Assembly (NCBI GenBank): GCA_022559845.1
Contig: CM040121.1
Coordinates: 571,690,140-571,754,139, forward strand
Origin: Amorphophallus konjac
Lineage: Eukaryota; Streptophyta; Magnoliopsida; Alismatales; Araceae
DNA: 64,000 nucleotides
Direction of reading: 5' to 3'
The translations under genes and the position numbers were made by a program. Under the pieces are notes generated by a model. It had not been told where the DNA came from and searched no databases. It worked only from the letters and a program-made list of their open reading frames with translations. Shown here one piece after another: positions 56,401 through 64,000 of the stretch; position 1 is the stretch's first letter, and each line of letters starts with the position of its first letter.

Positions 56401-59400
56401 TTCAACTCTAATGAAAATGCCTATGATGAGCGAAGCTGGGACCTTCTTGATGCTTCTAAGTACATAAGCCGAGGCTATTACCTTCTTCGGTATGGCCAAA
56501 GGGGCTGTGTGCATGGCCTGTGTATGTAGATAGGTGTGTGTACTGTGGGGGGGGGGGAGAGAGGGATGGTGGCAGGTGATGGAGCATAGAGAGAAGGGAA
56601 GGAAAGGTTGAAGGTGACGATATCTAACTTTAAAGTTGAAGATGAAGTGTGTGAAAGCATTAAATGTTGTGAAGTGAAAATAATGAATGTAAAGTGGAGG
56701 GATGGTCGGGTCTTCTGTTGGCGAGTAAGAAAGAGGTGATAATGAGAAGAGGTGGTGGGCATTTAATGTTGGAGGGGAGGAGGGAATATGATATGAAAAA
56801 AAATGGAAAAAGTTGGTTGGGAGGATTGAGAAGAGGGGGGGGGGGGTTGCGTGTATTTGGGCTGAGTGGGTGGTAAGATGAATAAAATAAAAGGAAAACA
56901 TGTGTGAGGGTAGAACAGTGGTGATTATGGAGTGGGATTGGCACTAAATGCTACTCGATTGAAGTGAAGCAAATGAAAGAGAATGGGATGTGAGAGACAT
57001 GGAAAAGATGGGGATTTTAAGGCTTGGAGGAGTCTGCTTTACAGTAGTGAGAATTGTTACAGTTCTCTTGGGTGATTAATTTAAGGGAAAAAATTGAAGA
57101 GAACATTTAATGCTCGGGAAACAAAGAAAGCAGAACATAGACGGGGTTCGTGTGAAAGGGAAGGGGTTGGTTGAGCGAGATAAGGGAAGGGGCGATGGGC
57201 TGATGCAGGAGGGGAATGGGAGAGGCCATTTCCCAGTGGCGCAAGGGTAGTCCGGTGGGGCTGCTGTTCGCGATGGGGCAGAAGATGAGGCACATGGAGA
57301 GGTTGGCGGCGGTTACAGGAAGAAGACGGCGTAGGCGGGGTTGGGTTGTGACTGTGAACATGAGAAGGAAAGGAAGGCGGCAGAACAAGCAGTTGTAGGC
57401 GGCATATGGGGGAACATGGCGGCAGTTGCAGGGGGTTGAAGGCGGATCGGGCTGTGTAGGTAGGCCGCAGTCGGCGTTGATGTGGTCGTGCGGGCACCCT
57501 ACAGTGGAGAATGCGATAGGGGCGCCGATGGTGGTTGCAGAATGGCGGCGCAGGGTGGCGGGGGAGGAGTTGCACGGCTGTTGTAGCGGCGGATGGCGGT
57601 AGGGGTTGTAGCATGACAACAACGGCGGGGTTGCTGAATGGATCTTTGACTCCGTAGAAGAAGTCGAGATCGTTTTTGATACCAATCTGGTGTAGAATGG
57701 ATAGAGTGGTTTCACACCAGAAGGAAATGGGGAGCGGCTTCACATCAGAGAGGTGGGGGTGTAGGCTAGTCCTCCCTTTCACAGGGACCATCGGGGGTGG
57801 GAGTGTAGACATCTTGTTTTCCCTTTCACAGGGACCACTCTGGGAGCATCTCCTTCACAGAGAATTGGGAAAAATATTCCCAAAATTCGCAATTCTAATT
57901 CTTCATTAATTTGAAAAGAGGCTTACAAACATATTTAATAGTGTTACCCTAACTCTAATAAGACTCTTTGGACCTAAATACCCTTAAACAAAAGTAACAA
58001 AAGACTACTATCTAGGCCCATACATGAGGCCCAATAACCACAACATAGCCCAAAATAAAGATAACATCTATTTTTTTCTTGACTTTAAAATTAGACTTAC
58101 ATAAAAGACACAATACGTAATAAAATTGAAAAATAACTAGTCTTGTTCCTCATTAGAATCGTTTTGTGGAATGTGAGGGGGATTGGGGGGAGTGAGAAGG
58201 GGGCGGGGCGGTGAAGGAGTTAGTCAGAAGATGCAAAATCGACATTTTGTATATATAAGAGTCTAAGTGTGAGGGGGATGGGAAGTCCATTATGAGAGAA
58301 ATTGGCGGACCTAGGCTCTCTAAGGGGGTGGCTTCTCCGGTTGAGGGGAGGGCTTGTGGTATCATGATTCTTTGGAATCAATATGAGGTGGAGGAGGACA
58401 AGCAAGTTGGAAGAGGGGATATCTCACTTCATTTCAAGAATGTAAGGGATGGATTCTCATGGAACTTTTGGGGGTGTATGGGCCGCGAAGCAGAGAAGGA
58501 AAGAGGCTCCTCTGGGAGGAATTGCTTGTGTATCATCACAGCTCATGCCGACCCTGATGTGTGGGAGGAGACTTTGATGCAGTTGTTGCACGTTTTGAGA
58601 GGACATGTGACCACTCAATTATCAGGGACATGTAGGACTTTCTTGACTTCATCGGAGATGCTGCCTTGATCGATACCACCCTATCTAATGCTCAGTTCAC
58701 ATGGTCCAATATGAGAGTAGTGCCCTCGTGCTCTAGGTTGGACATGTTCCTTGTTTCTGTTGACTGGGAGGATCACTACCCTCATTTGTAGGCTTCCTTT
58801 TTGGCTAGACCAACGTTGGACTATAAATCCATCCTACTAAAGTCTGCCTACATACATTTCAGGAAACTAACTTCAGAATGGAATGGTATTGGTTCATAGA
58901 GCCAGACTTCATGGATACTATCAGATTGGCTTGGAATGTACAGAGACGAGAGCAGTTTGCTATGGCTGGTTTGGTACGTAAATTGAAGTATGCAGCGCAA
59001 GTTCTAAAGGAATGGGGTGCCGACAAGACTCTACTTGGCAAAGAAGCAAAAGACAGAATCTTGAAACAGTTTGAAGGGCTTGATTATTTGGAAGAGGCTT
59101 GTTTAATGGATGATTCTCACGGGAAGCTTAGGGACCACCTCTTGGCAAAAATTGATGGGATCCTCATGAGGGAAGAAATCTTCTAGAATTAGAGGTCTAG
59201 AGAGAAATGGATAAAGGAAGGAGACACAAACACTACCTATTTCTAGCGGATTGCCCCTGGCAAGAGAAGAGTCAATTACATCTCAGTTATCACACCTGGA
59301 GACCAAACCTTTATCAGAAATGAGGAGATCAGGATGCAAGCAAGGGAGTCTATGCAAAACTGTTCACGGAGGACAACATGGTTAGACCATTAGTTGCGGC

Positions 59401-62400
59401 AGATCTTCTCCCTCACCTTTTTGTTGAGGAAAGCAGAAACCTCTCCTGCCCTTTCTCAGAAGAGGAGATCTATGGGGTAGTTTTCTCTCTTGTTGGTGCC
59501 TAAGTCCCACGGCCAGATGGCTTCCCCATGTTCTTCTTTCAGAAGTGTTAGGACTTCATCAAGATTGACCTCATGTTTGCAGTGCGGGAGTTTCAAGAAA
59601 GAAAAGCACATTTGAGGGGAATCAACAAGACCCTCCTGGTCCTCATTCTCAAAGAAGGAGCACATAGCCTATTGTACTTCAGACCTATCAGCCTGTTGAA
59701 TGGGGCTTACAAAATCATCACCAAGCTGCTAGCCATGAGGTTAGACAATGTGATTGACAAGGTTTGCTGACTTGTAGATACATATTGTATCGAGTTTCTC
59801 TTAATCCAGTATGAGTCGGCCCGACTCAATGCTAACTTGGACAGACTTAGTCTAGGCACATGTTTGAAATAAACTCAACAATGGAGTTTAATACTCTCAT
59901 AATACTCTTCATCCATGAAATGCAAGATCTATGACTCTTGTTATATCATTGCTATATTTTTTATTTTTTTAAAAATTTAGACTAATTTTATATATTATAT
60001 TATTATTTAACTAATTTATAGCGACTCGTAATGATACGAGTCGGTTGTATGGCATCGATTCGGTACAATACGGCAATCATGGTGATTGATTTAATGGCCG
60101 GTGGTTATCAAGGGGATTTTATTTGGGGACGACATATCCATGAGAACTTTTTGGTAGCACACAAGGTGCTGCATAGCATGAAGACCTAGAGAAAGAAAGG
60201 GGTGGTTATCAAGTTGGACTTTGAGAAAGCTTACGACTGTGTCAATTGGTAGTGCCCATTTGATGTTCTTTTGCAGATGAACTTTGATGGGAAATGGATT
60301 TGCTGGATCCATGCTTGTGTTTCGTCAACTATTTTTGCAGTCCTAATCAATAGAGAGCCTACCCCTTAATTTCACAGTGGTAGAGGTCTCCGATAAGGAG
60401 ACCCCATGTTTCCTCTGCTTTTTGTTCTGGTAACACATATTTAGAGTAGGATGTGGCTAAGAGTTGAAACGCAGGTGCTGATTAGAAGCTTCAAGGAAGA
60501 GGCGGAGAATGTCCATATTACACATTGTTTATTGACGATACCATACTATTTCTAGCAGAGGACGAGAGGTAGCTTTATGTTAGCAGGCTGATGTTGGAGT
60601 TGTTAGAGAAAGTCAGTGGTCTCAAGGTGAATTTCAAGAAGATTCAGATTGTGGGCGCCAATATGAAAGATGGGGCCCTCAGGGGAACGACTTTCGTTAT
60701 GGGATGTCGTTAGTGGATTTTCCCTTCTCCTATTTGGGGCTCTCGCTATCTCCAGGGGTCTTACATTGCCGTGACTGGCACAATGTGGTGCAAGGGTACG
60801 AATGTAGATTGGCAAGGTGGAAGGTGAGACTCTTCTCTTATGGGGAGAGAATTGTGCTCTGTAAATCGGTGTTGGATAGCTTTTCTATCTATTTCTTTTC
60901 CATCTCCCGAATTCTGAAGACTGTTGCAATGAAGCTCGAGTCTATCCAAGTAATATTCTTCGGGCACGGGAGTGAACTTAGAAGTAGGGGATGACATGAT
61001 ATTGCATGGGAGAGAGCTTGCAAGTGCAAGGATATCGGAGGTGTGGGCACTAAGAATATCAGAAACTTCAACCTGACTTTGCTTTGCAAGTGGTTGCGGA
61101 AGCTCGGTTCTGAAGAAACTGGTCTATCTTTACAAGTCATTCGACAGCGGTACTATGGGAATGCGAGGGACTGGATATGATACCATCCTCTTAGCACAAT
61201 ATCTCACCTATTCGGAGAGATATCTTGCCCTGTAGAGCCATCATTGTTTGTAGAATCCGAGTAAAGCTAAGAAGTGGTCAGAAGTGCTTGTTTTGGAAGG
61301 CTAGGTGGTGTGGTGACCATACTCTCAGGGACACTTATTCGCAGCTTTTTGCCATCTCATCCGCTCTTTCGGCGGTGGTATCCCAATTTTTTGACAGAAC
61401 AACTAGGTGGGATTTGGGTACTATCCTTTATGAGGAGGAGATGGATCAGCTGGAGGGACTATTTCTCTTACTTTCGTGAGTACGCTATAGAGCATAACAA
61501 AAGAGATCAACAATGTTCAAGATGGGAGAGAGATGGATGTTTGTTAGTCAAGTCAACATAGGACCTTATCTTGAGTGGAGGAGTGCGTCATCGGTTTGCC
61601 TTGCAGATCTGGACCACTAAAAGTCCTTTTAAAGTGAAGCTTCTAATATGGAGGATATCACGTGAGAGGTTGTCTACCTGTGATAGGTTGGCTTCATTTT
61701 GCATGAATGTCAACACCCCTACTGTTTGTGTGGAGTGAAGGAAGAGATTTTGGACCACTTGTTTACAACTTTCTCTTTCTCTCGAGTTTTTGAAATCTTT
61801 ATTTCATCGAGGATCCAGTGTGCAATAAACATCCATAAGAATGTACCGGAGCTGCTTAAGGGCAGGCATAGAAGATGGATGCTTAAGGGAGACAAACTCA
61901 TCTGGTGGCTTATCCTCCGTGCCACCCTATGGCCTTATGGGGAGAGGAATAACATAATTTTCAGAAGGGAAGAGCCGCAGAAAGGGTGGCCTCTTTCTTT
62001 TGTGAGAGGGTGAGAGAGTGGACTTGCCAGCTTTGTAATATACACTCACAGAACTCTTCCTTTCTTGTTTTGTTGGGGGGGGGGGCTAGTTGTTCCATGC
62101 TGTCATAGTGTGTGGAGCTTTTTGTGCAGCGATTGACGCGGAGCGAGACTCGTGACATTAGATGACGGACTCGATTGGCGTTTCGAACAATGGTACTATT
62201 TACATGGACGATGATCGGAGTTGTATTAGCGTCATTTTCATTTTTATTATGTATTTTATCTTTATTTGAGTCGGGTTTAGTAATTTAAAGTTATAGGATG
62301 AAGTCTCTAATTCTTGTAAATTTTATTGGGCACATTTGGAGCTAAGTTCGTGTCTTTCTATTTTTCTGTAATTTTTGATGCGATTTTTGCACTATTTCTT

Positions 62401-63909
62401 GAGTCTAGGGGTAAAGTCGTCCAAAAGGGTCAAGCTAGGATCAGAGTTAGCCTAACTCCTATAAATAGTCTTGTAATCTCACTTTTCGAAATAATGAAGA
62501 TTTTCTAGTTGCAATTTTACAATATTTTTTTATCTCTGCGACGTAGATGAGAGAGCCTTGAGAGGAGGCGAACCCTAGGTGGTCCTTGCGAAGGGGAGGA
62601 CGCGAAGCCTACACCCCCATCTCTATCCCAAACATACCCTAGATGGTCCCTCCGAGAGGGAGGGCGTGAAGCCTACACCCCCACCTCCTATTCTTCTTCT
62701 CTGTCCCGGATCAATCTGGAGTAGACTTATCTATACATGTATATCCCTTCTTTCATTTAATACAATTATGGTACCATCCACTTTAAAAAAATAATTTAGA
62801 TATAATTAAAAATATATAGTTATTTCTCGTTCCTCTGTATATATCTGAAGGTAATTTCTTGCTTCATTTGCCACATTGACTTTGGAACTTGGTAACCATG
62901 TTGTCGGGTGTTTGGATAAAGGGCCACAAAGCAGCATTTTTTCAATGGCCCCTAATATGTGATGGCTGATGAGTAGAGGGGCACAAAAACTTGTTTGCAT
63001 GGCAATACCTCGGCAATCAGTTCACAATTTTGTGGCTGGACCTGGGGACATTGTGCATGTTCCTTAGCTATGCAGAAGTCAGATTGGGAAGTAGGGTTGC
63101 GGGATTCCCTGGGATCCTTAGATGTTTTATTATCTAAGGAGGCTTTGAAAATGCCCATCTGGAATTATGACCACGAATGCTCTCTCTCTTGCTTTCTGGC
63201 AGATGGCTCTTTTTGGGCCTACTTATTATTGGGTAAGAAAGCCCCTAGTGCAGCCATTTTTTAAAATACAAATGTAGGTTTTCTCACATGCGGGTAAGAA
63301 AGGACGTCTGAGCATGCTTGACAACTAGCTTCTGTTGGCCATGTAAATGAAAGATACTAGGCTGAAGTATATTAGGAAGAAAAACTGTTTGTTGTAGATG
63401 TGGTTTATTATTTTGAGTTCCCTGGGGGTTCTTGGTGTGGCTGAGATATGTCACCTCAATGGTTCAATTACCTTGGATGGTTGAACTCTCCTTGTTTGCG
63501 ATGAATTGGTTGGGTATCCATTTTTTTCCTCAAAAAAGTACTATGTTTCAACTTTGTTCTTCTTTTTCACTTTCAAGAAAACTTTGTTCTTCTTTTTATA
63601 TGTTTATCAGGATGAGTTTTTAGAATTTCATTATATCATAACTGAGAGGCAACATTTCTTCTGTCCTAACCAGAAGTAGACTCACAAGGCTTTGGTGATC
63701 TCCTTGCTTGCATACGGAACAAAAACATTCCACTGCAAAATATCCATTTTGTGGTGAGCTGCCTTCATCTTTTACTAAGTGGTGTCTTGATCTTGTCATT
63801 CAGTTCATGGATTGATGATTTTATAATAACAATTTAATATCCATGTCTTATTTATGGCCTTTTCTGTTGCTGTTTGCTTCTCCAGACTTTCAGAAATAAT
63901 CTAAACAAG
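43997..63909 (+). CDS. DXO1: DXO1, plant DXO/Rai1-family 5'-cap (NAD-cap) decapping enzyme, exons 1-6, gene continues past window
   Basis: Exons 43997-44471, 46368-46618, 46712-46777, 47099-47177, 63674-63753 and 63886-63909 join with matching phases (1, 0, 0, 1, 0, 0). The product starts [13 protein letters not shown] with a long acidic, serine- and RS-rich, alanine-rich plant-specific extension, then a glycine/arginine-rich part ([11 protein letters not shown]), then the beginning of the DXO fold: [62 protein letters not shown]. This order agrees with Arabidopsis DXO1 (At4g17620). Family members remove NAD and incomplete caps from RNA; the plant enzyme also supports cap guanine methylation through its N-terminal extension. 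Catalytic residues lie beyond the window. Intron 4 is about 16.5 kb and stuffed with LINEs, yet the exons remain open, so the gene looks functional. The assignment rests on recalled family sequence, not a search. Confidence 0.85.
44472..46367 (+). other. DXO1 intron 1
   Basis: 1.9 kb, AT-rich, contains a small RTE LINE 3' fragment (45431-45493) and nothing else recognisable. Confidence 0.7.
45431..45493 (+). mobile_element. 3' stub of an RTE LINE
   Basis: TTTGGCGGAGCAGGATTCAT...GTAGCCGATCCCAAATAATTGGGATAAGGCTCTGATGATGATG in short form: it equals the 3' end of the full RTE element at 48822-52082 (minus strand), including the TGATGATG tail. Strongly 5'-truncated insertion in DXO1 intron 1. Confidence 0.85.
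46368..46618 (+). CDS. DXO1: DXO1 exon 2
   Basis: Acceptor TTTACAG, donor GTACTT. Encodes [20 protein letters not shown] to SRKAIQIQE; arginine/glycine-rich, probably unstructured and RNA-binding, leading into the core. Confidence 0.85.
46712..46777 (+). CDS. DXO1: DXO1 exon 3
   Basis: 66 bases, exactly 22 codons ([20 protein letters not shown] then SL), between ATTCAAAG and GTAAGG. Start of the conserved DXO domain. Confidence 0.85.
47099..47177 (+). CDS. DXO1: DXO1 exon 4
   Basis: Encodes [20 protein letters not shown] then AFVEKR, between GTTGGTAG and GTATGC, leaving phase 1. Confidence 0.85.
48265..48700 (+). repeat. hAT-like MITE relative, older copy
   Basis: Starts CAGGGTTTGCCAGATCG, a typical hAT terminal sequence. 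Its body shares ATGAAATGCAAGATCCATAG, TTATATCATT and paired phrases like GAGTCNGCCCGACT with the MITE at 59758-60081. The right end is not recognisable. Confidence 0.5.
48862..51841 (-). pseudogene. RTE endonuclease-reverse transcriptase ORF, decayed
   Basis: Pieces in order on the minus strand: 51841-51470 with the endonuclease start ([33 protein letters not shown]); 51335-50859 ([19 protein letters not shown]); 50033-49665, RT ([59 protein letters not shown]); 49664-49464 with FAYD in place of FADD; 49515-49237 ([16 protein letters not shown]); 49209-48862 ([24 protein letters not shown]), the RTE C-terminal region. The loss of one active-site Asp and several stops show it cannot work. Confidence 0.9.
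51796..51960. repeat. 68-69-bp tandem repeat at the RTE 5' end
   Basis: GCGTCGCTTACGGGGAACGC begins at 51796, 51865 and 51933, giving two full units and a part. It covers the 5' UTR and the presumed ORF start of the RTE element, as expected of a 5' monomer-type promoter repeat. Confidence 0.85.
52508..53287. repeat. MITE-like element with inverted ends
   Basis: The left end CCATGGTTGTCAAGGCGTCC and the reversed right end CCATTGTTTTCAAGACGACG form an imperfect terminal inverted repeat, followed inwards on both sides by CCTAGGCG-type sequence (CACCCAGGCGAAGCCTAG; CACCTAGGCGAGC). The interior is AT-rich and non-coding. No target-site duplication was found. Confidence 0.5.
53345..55310 (+). pseudogene. 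LINE C ORF1, decayed
   Basis: Frames 53481-53711, 53953-54441, 54582-54875 and 55036-55224. The 53953 piece reads [20 protein letters not shown], ...[14 protein letters not shown], compatible with the N-terminal DUF4283-like part of plant LINE ORF1. The 55036 piece ([20 protein letters not shown]) is a coiled-coil-like C-terminus matching the DNA phrase near 6220 and 16780. Confidence 0.55.
55369..55831 (+). repeat. LTR copy 1 (plus orientation)
   Basis: TGATGAGGAACGAGACTAG to CATTCTACATCA, followed by GATTGATCTTGCAACGAAAA, which parallels the primer-site region after copy 3. Contains CTATAAATATG (promoter-like) at about 55580. Confidence 0.8.
55863..56297 (-). repeat. LTR copy 2 (minus orientation, U5 end missing)
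   Basis: Inverted relative to copy 1 and directly adjacent to it; about 30 bases of its U5 end are absent. Ends CTCATCA at 56297, i.e. the minus strand starts TGATGAGG. Confidence 0.8.
56298..57687 (-). other. Non-coding interior of the aberrant LTR element
   Basis: The minus strand has open frames (for example to 57081 and at 56332-56901) rich in Pro, His and Ser, without Gag or Pol similarity. 57130-57600 is GC-rich (CGGCGG-type triplets), unlike the flanks, and could be a captured host fragment; I do not recognise it. Confidence 0.5.
57688..58155 (-). repeat. LTR copy 3 (minus orientation)
   Basis: Minus strand: TAATGAGGAACAAGACTAG to CATTCTACACCA, 468 bases, then GA and the primer-site-like TTGGTATCAAAAACG. 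Confidence 0.8.
59758..60081 (+). mobile_element. hAT-like MITE in the LINE C RT region
   Basis: 324 bases flanked by the 8-bp duplication GTGATTGA (59750-59757, 60082-60089), the hAT hallmark. Ends CAAGGTTTGCTGAC / reversed CATGATTGCCGTAT, imperfect inverted repeats. The body matches the older copy at 48265-48700. Non-coding, AT-rich. Confidence 0.8.
62134..62713 (+). repeat. LTR-like block in the LINE C 3' UTR
   Basis: TGACGCGGAGCGAGACTCG to CCCGGATCA, with CCTATAAATAGTCTTG (about 62457-62472) and paired phrases GGTGGTCCTTGCGAAGGGGA and GATGGTCCCTCCGAGAGGGA. The order (TATAAATA, AATAATGAAGA, repeated GGTCC...GGGAGG) parallels the LTR at 55369-55831. Probably a related solo LTR. The flanking 5 bases do not match. 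Confidence 0.5.
63674..63753 (+). CDS. DXO1: DXO1 exon 5
   Basis: Acceptor TAACCAG, donor GTGAGC. Encodes [20 protein letters not shown] then QNIHFV after a split Glu codon shared with exon 4. Sixteen kb from exon 4, but in phase and with clear family sequence. Confidence 0.85.
63886..63909 (+). CDS. DXO1: DXO1 exon 6 (24-base micro-exon)
   Basis: TFRNNLNK only, between GCTTCTCCAG and GTACAT. It completes [12 protein letters not shown] as in plant DXO1. The next exon is beyond 64000. Confidence 0.8.
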
Positions 63910-64000
63910 GTACATGACAGTCCCTTTAATGTATAACATGAGTTTTATTATGCAGTAGCTTTCTCTAACATCCCGTAGATAGGCATTAAAGCACTGTTTG

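Larger units (their letters stand above)
55369..58155 (-). mobile_element. Aberrant LTR element with inverted outer LTRs, inside LINE C
   Basis: The 5-bp duplication GAATC is at 55364-55368 and 58156-58160. Three LTR copies are present: plus-strand copy 55369-55831, minus-strand copies 55863-56297 and 57688-58155. On the minus strand a tRNA-Met-like primer site (TGGTATCA, 57684-57677) follows the 57688-58155 LTR, and a purine tract with CTCGAGGAAGAGTTTTTCTG precedes the 55863-56297 copy. That is a short, non-coding Gypsy-like element with an extra LTR plus about 30 bases of leader fused head to head at its left. Both outer ends are therefore the U3 end (TGATGAGGAAC / TAATGAGGAAC). The interior (56298-57687) has no retroviral domain. 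Confidence 0.8.
55361..62030 (+). pseudogene. LINE C ORF2, split and decayed
   Basis: The ATG at 55361 is followed by only a few bases before the LTR element; reading resumes at 58156 with the endonuclease N-terminus (VLWNVRG in place of ISWNMEG in LINE A). RT segments are [20 protein letters not shown] (59680-59742), then the MITE, then [12 protein letters not shown] (60202-60237) and [12 protein letters not shown] (60528-60563), where FIDD keeps both Asp. The zinc-binding end is near 61600-61800 ([19 protein letters not shown]). Many stops. Confidence 0.75.
53345..62792 (+). mobile_element. L1-type LINE C with three nested insertions
   Basis: Same family as LINE A. ORF1-like sequence runs 53.35-55.3 kb, ORF2 begins at 55361, and the tail GGTACCATCCACTTT plus A run ends at 62792. 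It is interrupted by an LTR element (55369-58155), an hAT-like MITE (59758-60081) and an LTR-like block (62134-62713). Without these it is about 5.7 kb. It lies in sense orientation in DXO1 intron 4. Stops are frequent. Its 5' end is approximate and I could not identify its duplication. Confidence 0.75.
47178..63673 (+). other. DXO1 intron 4, about 16.5 kb
   Basis: Bounded by GTATGC (47178) and TAACCAG (63667-63673). The flanking exons meet in phase and give [16 protein letters not shown], close to the continuous family sequence. It contains a hAT-like fragment, a full RTE LINE, a MITE-like element, an L1 LINE with three nested insertions, and AT-rich filler (47178-48264, 52101-52507, 62793-63673) in which I recognise no gene. 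Confidence 0.85.

Noticed and set aside
57081..57812. 243-residue minus-strand frame
   Set aside because: It begins inside an LTR copy and runs into GC-rich non-coding interior; no similarity to Gag or Pol. Kept only as a composition anomaly.

Overview
This window is plant nuclear DNA, most likely from an angiosperm with a large, repeat-rich genome. The evidence is two interrupted plant genes with GT-AG introns, Ty3/Gypsy chromoviruses, plant-type L1 LINEs with a reverse-transcriptase zinc-binding domain, an RTE LINE, hAT-like short elements and AT-rich introns. I cannot fix the species; the abundance of intronic LINEs recalls orchids or early-branching lineages, but that is a guess.

Layout. 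1-18.36 kb is repeat-dominated: LINE 3' fragments, an LTR-like block (1.1-3.1 kb), an old L1 LINE (4.55-15.40 kb) split by a 5.3-kb solo-LTR-like insertion (6782-12105), a palindromic short repeat, and an L1 derivative with ORF1-like sequence and 3' tail but no visible ORF2 (15.9-17.5 kb). 18.36-20.57 kb (minus) holds the first three exons of a DUF616 (MUCI70/EMB2756-like) putative Golgi glycosyltransferase; its remaining exons are not in the window, so 1-18.36 kb may be one giant intron. 22.5-42.9 kb is a retrotransposon nest: old LTR copies invaded by a young, almost intact Tekay/Del-like chromovirus (24615-34365, TSD ACATA) and by a decayed minus-strand chromovirus of CRM/Reina type (34680-42273).

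43997 to the right edge (plus) holds the 5' part of a DXO1 (plant DXO/Rai1 NAD-cap decapping enzyme) gene, six exons with consistent splice phases. Its intron 4 is about 16.5 kb and contains a full-length dead RTE LINE with an 18-bp TSD (48822-52082), a MITE-like element and an L1 LINE (about 53.35-62.79 kb). That L1 is itself hit by an aberrant LTR element with both outer ends U3 (55369-58155), by an hAT-like MITE (59758-60081, 8-bp TSD) and by an LTR-like block (62134-62713).

The two host genes are divergent (head to head) across a 23.4-kb intergenic retrotransposon nest, while LINEs dominate the introns. The most unusual signal is that four different LTR or LTR-like sequences each carry an array of short palindromic units with unrelated core sequences (about 1.2-1.5, 11.3-11.7, 23.95-24.25, 25.6-25.8/32.9-33.1 kb).
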